From NCBI GenBank assembly GCA_023432075.1, contig JAEYVD010000054.1, positions 1 through 9,288 on the forward strand: DNA of 9,288 bases. Direction: 5' to 3'. Shown piece after piece: positions 1 through 5,823 of the stretch (position 1 is its first letter; each line of letters begins with the position of its first letter). The notes beneath the pieces were generated by a model that worked only from the letters and a program-made list of their open reading frames with translations, searched no databases and was not told the origin of the DNA. The translations under genes and the position numbers were made by a program. This stretch comes from Pseudomonadota bacterium (GTDB lineage: Bacteria; Pseudomonadota; Gammaproteobacteria; Burkholderiales; Burkholderiaceae_B).

Positions 1-317
1 AGCCAGGTGTCGTTGAAGTCCAGCCAGCGGATCATCGTTCCGATGTTGAATGCCGCCTGGACCGGGTCGAGCTGGAACTGAGTGCCGGGGACCTTGGCGC
101 CATGGGGCACCACCGTGCCGTGGACGATCGGGCCGAGCAGCTTGGTGCAGGCGGGGTAGTCCAGTGCCTCCAGGCCGCAACCGAGGGTGTCGATCAGGCA
201 GTTGCGCGCCGTCTCGTAGGCCAGGTCGCTGCGGACCTCAAAATTAAGAACGTAGTCCGCGATATCGGCCAGGACCTGGTCGGGCTCGGGACGTACGTTC
301 GAGATCGGGGCAGACAT
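1..317 (-). CDS. prpD: 2-methylcitrate dehydratase PrpD, N-terminal part (cut by window edge)
   Basis: This is the first ~105 codons of PrpD (MmgE/PrpD family). The cytoplasmic enzyme dehydrates 2-methylcitrate to 2-methyl-cis-aconitate in the propionate-degrading 2-methylcitrate cycle. The visible protein starts [16 protein letters not shown] and carries the blocks [31 protein letters not shown] and [11 protein letters not shown], which I recognise as very close to enterobacterial PrpD. The ATG at 317 is preceded by AAGAGGT at good spacing. It lies 73 bp after prpC on the same strand, so it is probably the third gene of a prpBCD operon. The C-terminal three quarters lie beyond the left edge, so intactness cannot be judged. 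Having PrpD here rather than an AcnD/PrpF pair suggests the cofactor-free dehydratase route, with rehydration by an aconitase encoded elsewhere (inference). Confidence 0.95.
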   Translation of the reverse strand, partial: MSAPISNVRPEPDQVLADIADYVLNFEVRSDLAYETARNCLIDTLGCGLEALDYPACTKLLGPIVHGTVVPHGAKVPGTQFQLDPVQAAFNIGTMIRWLDFNDTW

Positions 318-390
318 AGCAGTACCTCTTCGAAAAAGTGAATACAGGTGGCCATGCCGCGCCCTCGATCGTTTTTACTTCCGCTTGGCT

Positions 391-1584
391 TTACTTGCGC
401 TTGTCGATGGGCACGAACTTCTGGTCTTCCGGGCCCACGTAGTTGGCGGTGGGGCGGATGATCTTGTTGTCTATGCGCTGCTCGATGATGTGGGCCGACC
501 AGCCTGCGGTGCGCGCGATGACGAACAGCGGGGTGAACATGGCGGTGGGCACGCCCATCATGTGGTAGCTGACGGCCGAGAACCAGTCCAGGTTGGGGAA
601 CATCTTCTTGACGTCCCACATGACCGTTTCCAGGCGTTCGGCGATGTCGAACATCTTGGTCGTGCCGGCCTTCTTGGACAGCTTCTTGGCGACGTCCTTG
701 ATGACCTTGTTGCGCGGATCGGAAACCGTGTAGACCGGGTGGCCGAAGCCAATGATGACTTCCTTGGCTTCCACGCGGCGGCGGATGTCGGCCTCGGCTT
801 CTTCCGGGGTTTCATAGCGCTTCTGCACTTCGAACGCTACTTCGTTGGCGCCGCCGTGCTTGGGGCCGCGCAGCGCGCCAATGGCGCCCGAGATGGCCGA
901 GAACATGTCCGAACCCGTGCCGGCGATGACGCGGGCCGTGAACGTGGATGCGTTGAATTCGTGTTCGGCGTACAGGTTCAGCGAAATGTGCATCGCCTTG
1001 ACCCATTCGTCGCTCGGCTTTTCGCCATGCAGCAGGTGCAGGAAGTGGCCGCCGATGCTGTCGTCGTCCGTCTGCACGTCGATGACGCGGCCGTTGTGGC
1101 TGTAGTGGTACCAGTAGAGCAGGGCAGAGCCCAGGTTGGCCATCAGGCGGTCGGCGATGTCGCGCGCGCCCGGGGTGTTGTGGTCGTCCTTTTCAGGCAG
1201 CACGCAGCCCAGTACCGACACGGCCGTGCGCATCACGTCCATCGGATGGCTGGCGGCGGGCAGGGCTTCCAGGGCGACCTGCAACTGCGCGGGCAGGCCG
1301 CGCAGGCTGCGCAGCTTTTCCTTGTAGGCCTTCAACTCGGCCTTGTTGGGCAGCTTGCCATGGACCAGCAAGTGAGCAATTTCCTCGAACTCGCTGGTAT
1401 CGGCGATGTCCAGGATGTCGTAGCCGCGATAGTGCAGGTCGTTGCCGCTGCGGCCGACGGTGCACAGTGCGGTGTTGCCCGCGACCACGCCGGACAGCGC
1501 AACCGACTTCTTGGGCTTGAAACCGGCCTTTTCTTCCGGCTTGGCGTCCGATTTGGCTTCTTGCTTCTTGGGAGCCGTGCTCAT
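391..1584 (-). CDS. prpC: 2-methylcitrate synthase PrpC
   Basis: PrpC condenses propionyl-CoA with oxaloacetate to give 2-methylcitrate, the entry step of the cycle. The 397-aa product has the citrate synthase fold with the catalytic triad visible: His243 in GPKHGGAN, His282 in GFGHPVYT and Asp333 in [10 protein letters not shown]; a further conserved block is AEHEFNAST near residue 208. PrpC-type hallmarks are [22 protein letters not shown] and the C-terminal [18 protein letters not shown] chose the ATG at 1584 over one 36 bp upstream because AAAGGAG sits 7 nt before it and the longer version adds a stretch not seen in the family. The first ~25 residues are rich in Lys, Glu and Ala, slightly longer than in E. 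coli PrpC. It follows prpB after 90 bp and precedes prpD by 73 bp. A second citrate synthase, gltA, lies at the other end of the window; the short length and signature residues separate the two. Confidence 0.96.
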   Translation of the reverse strand: MSTAPKKQEAKSDAKPEEKAGFKPKKSVALSGVVAGNTALCTVGRSGNDLHYRGYDILDIADTSEFEEIAHLLVHGKLPNKAELKAYKEKLRSLRGLPAQLQVALEALPAASHPMDVMRTAVSVLGCVLPEKDDHNTPGARDIADRLMANLGSALLYWYHYSHNGRVIDVQTDDDSIGGHFLHLLHGEKPSDEWVKAMHISLNLYAEHEFNASTFTARVIAGTGSDMFSAISGAIGALRGPKHGGANEVAFEVQKRYETPEEAEADIRRRVEAKEVIIGFGHPVYTVSDPRNKVIKDVAKKLSKKAGTTKMFDIAERLETVMWDVKKMFPNLDWFSAVSYHMMGVPTAMFTPLFVIARTAGWSAHIIEQRIDNKIIRPTANYVGPEDQKFVPIDKRK

Positions 1585-1632
1585 GTCTCTACTCCTTTCC
1601 TTACGCGATGGAAGATGCAATGGGTGGCGGAC

Positions 1633-1660
1633 GGCGCCGCGGGGTTGCCGCGGCGGCGCC
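1633..1660. other. GC-rich hairpin in the prpB-prpC gap
   Basis: Arms GGCGCCGC (1633-1640) and GCGGCGCC (1653-1660) form a perfect 8-bp stem around 12 nt, which itself can pair partly (an alternative uses the two CCGCGG copies). It lies 14 bp after the prpB stop codon in the direction of transcription. There is no following T-run, so it is unlikely to be a full intrinsic terminator. A role in mRNA processing or partial attenuation between prpB and prpC is inference. Confidence 0.45.
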
Positions 1661-1674
1661 TGGACGTTGCAGGA

Positions 1675-2565
1675 TTACGCCTTGCCCTTCTGGAAGAGCG
1701 CATCCAGTCTGGATTCGAATTCGTGATAGCCGATGCGATCGTACAGTTCTTCGCGGGTCTGCATCAGGTCGACCACGTTCTTCTGGTGGCCGTCGCGGCG
1801 GATCGCGGTGTAGACGGCCTCGGCGGCCTTGTTCATGGCGCGGAATGCGGACAGCGGATAGAGCACCATGCCCACGCCGACGCTCTTGAGCTCTTCGACC
1901 GAGAAAAGCGGCGTCTTGCCGAATTCAGTGATGTTGGCCAGCACCGGTACCTTGACCGCCTTCACGAAGCGGTTGTAGGTGGGCAAATCGTAGGCGGCCT
2001 CGGCGAAGATCGCATCGGCCCCCGCTTCCACGCAGGCCAGGGCGCGCTCGATGGCGGCGTCCACGCCGTGCGAGGCGATCGCGTCGGTGCGGGCGATCAG
2101 GTAGAAATCGCTGTCGGTGCGCGCGTCGGCGGCGGCCTTCACGCGGTCAGCCATTTCTTCGGTCGTGACGATTTCCTTGCCCGGGCGATGGCCGCAGCGC
2201 TTGGCGCCGACCTGGTCCTCGATGTGGCAGGCGGCCGCGCCGAACTTGATCAGGCTCTTGACCGTGCGGGCAATGTTGAACGCCGACGGGCCGAAGCCGG
2301 TGTCGATGTCCACCAGCAGCGGTACATCGCTCACGTCGGTGATGCGGCGCACGTCGGTCAGGACGTCGTCCATGGTGTTGATGCCCAGGTCCGGCAGGCC
2401 CAGCGAACCGGCCGCGACGCCGCCACCGGACAGGTAGATGGCGCGATAGCCGGCGCGTTTGGCCAGAAGGGCGTGGTTGGCGTTGATGGCGCCGATGATC
2501 TGCAGGGGATTCTCTTCGGCGAGCGCACGGCGAAAGAGGGCGCCGGGCGAGTCGGGTCTGGACAT
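1675..2565 (-). CDS. prpB: 2-methylisocitrate lyase PrpB
   Basis: PrpB cleaves 2-methylisocitrate to pyruvate and succinate, the last step of the methylcitrate cycle. The product is 296 aa, the same length as E. coli PrpB, with the isocitrate lyase/PEP mutase superfamily TIM-barrel pattern. The signature KRCGH is at residues 122-126 (nucleophile Cys124), the Mg2+-binding acidic pair is in VDIDTG (Asp86, Asp88), and Glu116, Arg159 and Glu189 sit where the family has substrate contacts. Asp59 in LGLPDLG is the usual PrpB/PEP mutase position. The ATG at 2565 was chosen because AGGAG precedes it at 6-7 nt; an in-frame ATG 27 bp upstream has no comparable site and would make that ribosome site part of the gene. 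It is first of the prp genes and follows mdh by 211 bp, with hairpins between, so it probably has its own promoter. No prpR regulator is in the window. Confidence 0.96.
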   Translation of the reverse strand: MSRPDSPGALFRRALAEENPLQIIGAINANHALLAKRAGYRAIYLSGGGVAAGSLGLPDLGINTMDDVLTDVRRITDVSDVPLLVDIDTGFGPSAFNIARTVKSLIKFGAAACHIEDQVGAKRCGHRPGKEIVTTEEMADRVKAAADARTDSDFYLIARTDAIASHGVDAAIERALACVEAGADAIFAEAAYDLPTYNRFVKAVKVPVLANITEFGKTPLFSVEELKSVGVGMVLYPLSAFRAMNKAAEAVYTAIRRDGHQKNVVDLMQTREELYDRIGYHEFESRLDALFQKGKA

Positions 2566-2702
2566 GGTTGTCTCCTGTTCTTGGTCGCCCACGACGTTAT
2601 CGCGGGTCCGAAAAATAAATCTGTCCCCTGCGCGACAATCCCGCGGCGCGTGCCTTGGCGGCTTGGCAAAGAGACAGGTGTATTTCCCGGTGCTGCCTGC
2701 AT
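2566..2702 (-). promoter_or_regulatory. prpB upstream region with an A/T-rich repeated word
   Basis: These bases between prpB and the mdh hairpins should hold the prpB promoter. The only clear local feature is AAAAATAAATCTGTCCCC on the plus strand (2611-2628), flanked by a 6-bp inverted repeat CGCGGG (2601-2606) / CCCGCG (2640-2645). The best sigma70-like pair on the minus strand, TTGTCG with TATTTT, has a poor 15-nt spacer, so I do not call it a promoter. The ribosome site AGGAG lies just before the prpB ATG. Confidence 0.4.
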
Positions 2703-2728
2703 GGCGGGCCGCGCGTTGCGGACCCGCC
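2703..2728. other. Second GC-rich hairpin downstream of mdh
   Basis: GGCGGG-CCGC (2703-2712) pairs with GCGG-A-CCCGCC (2718-2728) around the 5-nt loop GCGTT, giving 10 bp with one bulged A (2722). It lies just beyond the first mdh hairpin in the direction of mdh transcription and has no T-run, so it may act with that hairpin to block read-through or exonucleases (inference). Confidence 0.5.
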
Positions 2729-2735
2729 TAAGGAA

Positions 2736-2757
2736 TGGGCCCGCATGAACGGGCCCA
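2736..2757 (-). terminator. mdh: Probable mdh terminator hairpin
   Basis: TGGGCCCG (2736-2743) and CGGGCCCA (2750-2757) form a perfect 8-bp stem with the 6-nt loop CATGAA. It starts 19 nt after the mdh stop codon. On the minus strand the stem is followed by TTCCTTA, only a weak U-tract, so termination may be partial or the hairpin may mainly protect the mRNA end. Confidence 0.6.
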
Positions 2758-2776
2758 AACCTTTACTGCGCGCTGC

Positions 2777-3766
2777 TTACTTCAGCAGGTCCTTGACGCC
2801 GTCGCGCTCTTCGAGGAGCTCTTTCAGCGTGAAGTCCAGGCGCTCACGCGAGAAGGCGTCGATTTCCAGGCCTTCGACGCGCTTGTATTCGCCATTTTCG
2901 GTCGTGACCGGCACGCCGTAGATGATGCCTTCGGGGATGCCGTAGGAGCCGTCCGACGGGATGCCCATCGTGACCCACTTGCCGTTGCTGCCCAGGACCC
3001 AGTCACGGACGTGGTCGATGGCGGCGTTGGCGGCCGAAGCGGCCGAGGACAGGCCACGGGCTTCGATGATGGCGGCGCCGCGCTTGCCCACGGTGGGGAT
3101 GAACGTGTCGCGGTTCCAGGCGTCGTCGTTGATGAGCTTGGACAGCGATTCGCCGCCGACGGTGGCGAAGCGGTAGTCGGGGTACATCGTGGGCGAGTGG
3201 TTGCCCCAGACGATCAGCTTTTCGATGTCGGCCACGGCCTTGCCCGACTTGGCGGCCAGTTGCGACAGCGCGCGGTTGTGGTCCAGGCGCAGCATGGCGG
3301 TGAAGTTCTTGGCGGGCAGGTCCGGCGCCGACTTCATGGCGATGTAGGCGTTGGTGTTGGCGGGGTTGCCCACGACCAGCACCTTGACGTTGCGGCTGGC
3401 GACGTCGTTCAGGGCCTTGCCCTGCGCCGTGAAGATCTGCGCGTTGACGGACAGCAGGTCCTTGCGCTCCATGCCCGGGCCGCGGGGGCGGGCGCCAACC
3501 AGCAGGGCCACGTCGGCATCCTTGAAGGCGGTGCGCGGGTCGCTGTGCGCGGTGACTTCCTGCAGCAGCGGGAAGGCGCAGTCATCCAGTTCCATGATGA
3601 CGCCCTTCAGGGCCTTTTGCGCTTTCTCGTCGGGGATTTCCAGCAGTTGCAGGATGACGGGTTGATCTTTACCCAGCATTTCGCCCGAGGCGATGCGGAA
3701 TAGCAGTGCGTAACCGATTTGGCCGGCGGCGCCGGTGACGGCGACACGCAAGGCAGGCTTGGACAT
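2777..3766 (-). CDS. mdh: Malate dehydrogenase (NAD-dependent, ~329-aa type)
   Basis: MDH interconverts malate and oxaloacetate with NAD+/NADH in the TCA cycle. The 329-aa protein has the N-terminal Rossmann dinucleotide motif TGAAGQIG (11-18), an acidic residue at the end of strand 2 (Glu43 in LLEIP) that favours NAD, and the substrate loop [15 protein letters not shown] (91-105) with Arg95 and Arg101. It also has [10 protein letters not shown] (131-140), LDHNRA (161-166) with Asp162 and Arg165, and [11 protein letters not shown] (187-197) with catalytic His190. This is the type related to cytosolic MDH and common in betaproteobacteria and actinobacteria, not the ~312-aa E. coli type. The ATG at 3766 has GGAG 7 nt upstream. 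It is transcribed away from the gntR gene and has a good candidate promoter at 3881-3909, with a ~108-nt leader that contains a 7-bp hairpin. It supplies oxaloacetate to both GltA and PrpC. Confidence 0.96.
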   Translation of the reverse strand: MSKPALRVAVTGAAGQIGYALLFRIASGEMLGKDQPVILQLLEIPDEKAQKALKGVIMELDDCAFPLLQEVTAHSDPRTAFKDADVALLVGARPRGPGMERKDLLSVNAQIFTAQGKALNDVASRNVKVLVVGNPANTNAYIAMKSAPDLPAKNFTAMLRLDHNRALSQLAAKSGKAVADIEKLIVWGNHSPTMYPDYRFATVGGESLSKLINDDAWNRDTFIPTVGKRGAAIIEARGLSSAASAANAAIDHVRDWVLGSNGKWVTMGIPSDGSYGIPEGIIYGVPVTTENGEYKRVEGLEIDAFSRERLDFTLKELLEERDGVKDLLK

Positions 3767-3880
3767 GAACGTTCTCCGTAATGGTTTGGCGAGAAAGAAA
3801 TCTCACCAATCAGTGTAATCGTTGGGCGCGGAAATTCAGGCGGCCGGCAGGGCCGCCGCGCGTCGCGCGGGCAGCTTTGA

Positions 3881-3909
3881 ATCCTAGATCGAATTAACGT
3901 AAGCGTCAA
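3881..3909 (-). promoter_or_regulatory. mdh: Candidate sigma70 promoter of mdh
   Basis: On the minus strand, TTGACG (3909-3904; 5 of 6 consensus bases) and TAGGAT (3886-3881; 4 of 6) are separated by exactly 17 nt. This predicts a start near 3874 and a leader of ~108 nt before the mdh ATG. It is a sequence match only. Confidence 0.55.
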
Positions 3910-3920
3910 TCGCTCTTCTA

Positions 3921-3940
3921 TCTTATATAAGACATAAGAC
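3921..3940. promoter_or_regulatory. Operator-like palindrome with a third half-site
   Basis: TCTTATATAAGA (3921-3932) is a perfect 12-bp palindrome. The heptamer ATAAGAC occurs twice head to tail (3927-3933 and 3934-3940), so the site is a dyad plus one more half-site. It lies between the two divergent -35 boxes, 11 bp from that of mdh and 10 bp from that of gntR. The adjacent GntR-family gene is the obvious candidate ligand; binding is inference. I did not find a second copy in the gaps before sdhC or prpB. Confidence 0.55.
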
Positions 3941-3942
3941 GT

Positions 3943-3972
3943 TGGACAGCTCGCCTCCCGATATGCCACAAT
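3943..3972 (+). promoter_or_regulatory. Candidate sigma70 promoter of gntR
   Basis: TGGACA (3943-3948; 5 of 6 consensus bases) and CACAAT (3967-3972; 4 of 6) are separated by 18 nt. The predicted start is near 3979, giving a leader of ~120 nt. The half-site 3934-3940 ends 2 bp before the -35 box, so a bound regulator would probably interfere with polymerase here, as expected for autoregulation (inference). Confidence 0.4.
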
Positions 3973-4101
3973 AGAGCGTTTATTCGAATGCGCCGCGGCC
4001 CCCTCGGCCGTGCGTCTGCATCAAGCCTGAAGACCGGCGGCAGCAGCGCATGCGGATGAGTTTGCATCCCTGGCGTTGTCTTCTCATTCATCCGGATAAA
4101 C

Positions 4102-4902
4102 ATGACACTTTCAAGAAGATCCATGGCAGAGCCTCGGCCCGAAACCTCCTTACGCAATCGCGCCGCCCGTCCAACGGGCGAGGGAGCCGCTTTCAGTCCG
4201 CTCTATCGCCAGATCAAGGATCTGCTTGTCCAAAGCCTCGAACGCGGCGAATGGAAGCCGGGCGAGCTCATCCCCAGCGAAATCGATCTGGCCGCCCGTT
4301 TTCAGGTGAGCCAGGGCACGGTGCGCAAGGCGGTCGATGAGCTGGCGGCCGAGCACATGCTGCTGCGCCGCCAGGGCAAGGGCACCTTTGTCGCCACCCA
4401 CCACGAAGCCCGTGTGCGCTACCGTTTCCTGCGCCTGGCCCCCGACGAAGAGGGCGAGGCCGGCCGGGCGGAAAGCCGTATCCTGGAATGCCGCCGCATG
4501 CGCGCGCCCGCCGAGATCGCCCGCGCGCTCGACCTGCGCGCCGGCGAAACCGTCGTCATGATCCGCCGCCTGCTGTCCATGGGGCAGACACCCACCGTGC
4601 TGGACGACATCTGGCTGCCGGGTTCCATCTTCCGTGGTCTCACCCTGGAGCTGCTGACCGCCAATAAGGCGCCGCTCTATGGCCTTTTTGAATCCGAGTT
4701 CGGCGTCAGCATGGTGCGCGCGGACGAGAAGCTGCGCGCGGTCGCCGCGCCGGCCGAAGTCTGTACGCTGCTTAATGTTGCCGCCGGAACGCCGTTGTTG
4801 CAGGTAGACCGGGTGTCTTACACGTACGGTGACCGCCCCATGGAAATCCGCCGGGGTTTGTACTTGACCGATCGATACCACTACCGCAATAGTCTGAATT
4901 GA
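4102..4902 (+). CDS. GntR-family transcriptional regulator, HutC/UTRA type
   Basis: This is a ligand-responsive DNA-binding repressor or activator. The 266-aa protein has an N-terminal GntR winged helix (~33-98): SPLYRQIKDLL, then KPGELIPSEIDLAARFQVSQ and GTVRKAVDEL, ending in the wing RRQGKGTFV. A UTRA effector domain follows (~115-258), with the typical pattern of an R/E-rich linker, DDIWLPG, PLYGLFE, a late hydrophobic strand PLLQVDRVSYTYGDRPMEIR and a closing YLTDRYHYRN. Start choice is uncertain: ATG 4102 or in-frame ATG 4123 (residue 8). Neither has a strong ribosome site, and the winged helix is unaffected. It is divergent from mdh and lies 120 bp before sdhC in the same direction, so control of mdh and the sdh-gltA operon is likely. 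The effector cannot be read from the sequence; a TCA or methylcitrate-cycle acid is a guess from context. Confidence 0.9.
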   Translation: MTLSRRSMAEPRPETSLRNRAARPTGEGAAFSPLYRQIKDLLVQSLERGEWKPGELIPSEIDLAARFQVSQGTVRKAVDELAAEHMLLRRQGKGTFVATHHEARVRYRFLRLAPDEEGEAGRAESRILECRRMRAPAEIARALDLRAGETVVMIRRLLSMGQTPTVLDDIWLPGSIFRGLTLELLTANKAPLYGLFESEFGVSMVRADEKLRAVAAPAEVCTLLNVAAGTPLLQVDRVSYTYGDRPMEIRRGLYLTDRYHYRNSLN

Positions 4903-4921
4903 TGAGCTTTTTACCTACGAT

Positions 4922-4950
4922 TTGATACCAACCCGTCTCTGGGCGAAAAT
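4922..4950 (+). promoter_or_regulatory. sdhC: Candidate sigma70 promoter of the sdh operon
   Basis: TTGATA (4922-4927; 5 of 6 consensus bases) and GAAAAT (4945-4950; 4 of 6) are exactly 17 nt apart, 20 nt after the gntR stop codon. The predicted start is near 4957. The short leader would carry two small hairpins: GCCC-GCAA-GGGC (4960-4971), closed by a GNRA-type loop, and CGGCA-ATTT-TGCCG (4974-4987). No terminator is visible between gntR and this promoter, so read-through from gntR is also possible. Confidence 0.5.
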
Positions 4951-5022
4951 ACCGCGTTTGCCCGCAAGGGCCGCGGCAATTTTGCCGTAACGATTCCCTA
5001 GTTCCGAAACACCGAGGCCGTC

Positions 5023-5436
5023 ATGTCCGACACCGCTGCCAAGCCACGTCCGCAGTTTCGCAATATTGGTATTGCGCAACTTGCCAGTTACCGCCTGCCC
5101 CTGGCCGGCAAGCTGTCCATTCTGCACCGCGTCAGCGGCGCGTTGTTGTTCCTCTGTCTTCCCTTGGTCATTCTGCCGCTGTTCGCGGCCAGCGTGGCCG
5201 CGCCCCAGACGTTCGCCGCCGTGGCCGCGTACGCCGGCAATCCGATCGTCAAGCTCGTCTTCCTCGTCCTCGTGTGGGGCTACCTGCACCACTTCTGTGC
5301 TGGCATCCGCTATCTGCTGCTGGATCTGCACATCGGCATCGACAAGCAATCGTCCAAGAAGAGCGCCGGCGTGGTGTTCGGCGTCAGCCTCGCGCTGACC
5401 CTGGTGTTTGCTCTCAAACTGTTCGGAGTGCTGTAA
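5023..5436 (+). CDS. sdhC: Succinate dehydrogenase cytochrome b556 subunit SdhC
   Basis: SdhC is one of the two membrane anchors of complex II; with SdhD it binds heme b and forms the ubiquinone site. The 137-aa protein has a short soluble N-terminus with RPQFRNIGI, then the family motif SILHRVSG, in which Ser32 and Arg36 match the quinone-site Ser27 and Arg31 of E. coli SdhC. His90 in HHFCAGIRYLLLD matches the axial heme ligand His84. Three hydrophobic membrane segments are visible (~37-57, ~73-98, ~114-136). The ATG at 5023 has GAGG 5 nt upstream. It opens the sdhCDAB operon, and its stop codon abuts the sdhD start directly. Confidence 0.95.
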   Translation: MSDTAAKPRPQFRNIGIAQLASYRLPLAGKLSILHRVSGALLFLCLPLVILPLFAASVAAPQTFAAVAAYAGNPIVKLVFLVLVWGYLHHFCAGIRYLLLDLHIGIDKQSSKKSAGVVFGVSLALTLVFALKLFGVL

Positions 5437-5820
5437 ATGGCCGCCGCTAAAAACTACGGACCCAAGCGCCTGGTCGTCGGCGCGCACTATGGCGTCATGG
5501 ACTTCATCATCCAGCGCATCACTGCCGTCATCATGGCCGTGTATACGCTGGTGCTGCTCATCGGCATCCTGATGATGCCGGCCTTCACGTACGAACATTG
5601 GACCGCGCTGTTCAATTTCTGTGTGGGCGTTCTTCCGGTTGGCCAGATCCTGGCCACCCTTGCATTCATTGCGCTGGCCTGGCATGCCTGGATTGGCGTG
5701 CGCGACATCTGGATGGACTACGTCAAGTCGGTGGGCGTGCGCCTGCTGATGCAAGTGCTGACGATCCTCTGGCTGGTCGGTTCGGTCGTTTACTTCGCGC
5801 AAATCCTCTGGAGCATTTAA
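5437..5820 (+). CDS. sdhD: Succinate dehydrogenase membrane anchor subunit SdhD
   Basis: SdhD is the second membrane anchor of complex II. The 127-aa protein has the motif HAWIGVRDIWMDYVK, in which His83 matches the heme-ligand position His71 of E. coli SdhD and Tyr95 in DYVK matches the quinone-contacting Tyr83. Three membrane segments are visible (~28-48, ~64-88, ~103-125), and an N-terminal VMDFIIQRITA block is typical. The ATG follows the sdhC TAA with no gap; GGAG in the end of sdhC (8 nt before) serves as ribosome site, which implies translational coupling. Confidence 0.94.
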   Translation: MAAAKNYGPKRLVVGAHYGVMDFIIQRITAVIMAVYTLVLLIGILMMPAFTYEHWTALFNFCVGVLPVGQILATLAFIALAWHAWIGVRDIWMDYVKSVGVRLLMQVLTILWLVGSVVYFAQILWSI

Positions 5821-5823
5821 GCC

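Larger units (their letters stand above)
3767..4101. promoter_or_regulatory. Divergent mdh/gntR regulatory region (335 bp without a gene)
   Basis: No credible coding sequence is seen here. The region holds, from left to right: the mdh ribosome site; a perfect 7-bp hairpin in the mdh leader (GGCGGCC 3839-3845, GGCCGCC 3851-3857); a minus-strand promoter (3881-3909); an operator-like palindrome (3921-3940); a plus-strand promoter (3943-3972); and a long-range inverted repeat in the gntR leader (CGGATGA 4053-4059, TCATCCG 4088-4094). The central part is much more AT-rich than the genes on either side. Confidence 0.75.

Noticed and set aside
300..354. ATG at 354 on the minus strand, out of frame and overlapping the prpD start
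   Set aside because: It has no good ribosome site and continues as a shadow of prpD; the AAGAGGT site fits prpD itself.
2635..2655. Possible sigma54 promoter of prpB (AGGCACG on the minus strand, 2655-2649)
   Set aside because: The -24 half is reasonable, but the -12 half lacks the essential GC at the right spacing, and no PrpR-type activator is in view.
385..2748. A 787-codon open frame on the plus strand opposite prpB and prpC
   Set aside because: It is antisense to two intact enzymes with catalytic residues in place, and its composition is of the shadow type.
2735..3703. A 322-codon open frame on the plus strand opposite mdh
   Set aside because: Same artefact: a mirror of mdh codon bias, with no family resemblance and no ribosome site.
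3607..4157. Small open frames on the minus strand across the mdh-gntR gap
   Set aside because: They overlap mdh out of frame or span the promoters and palindrome, and no convincing ribosome site or family pattern is seen.
4150..4881. A 243-codon open frame on the minus strand opposite gntR
   Set aside because: It is antisense to a clear GntR/UTRA protein and has shadow-type composition.
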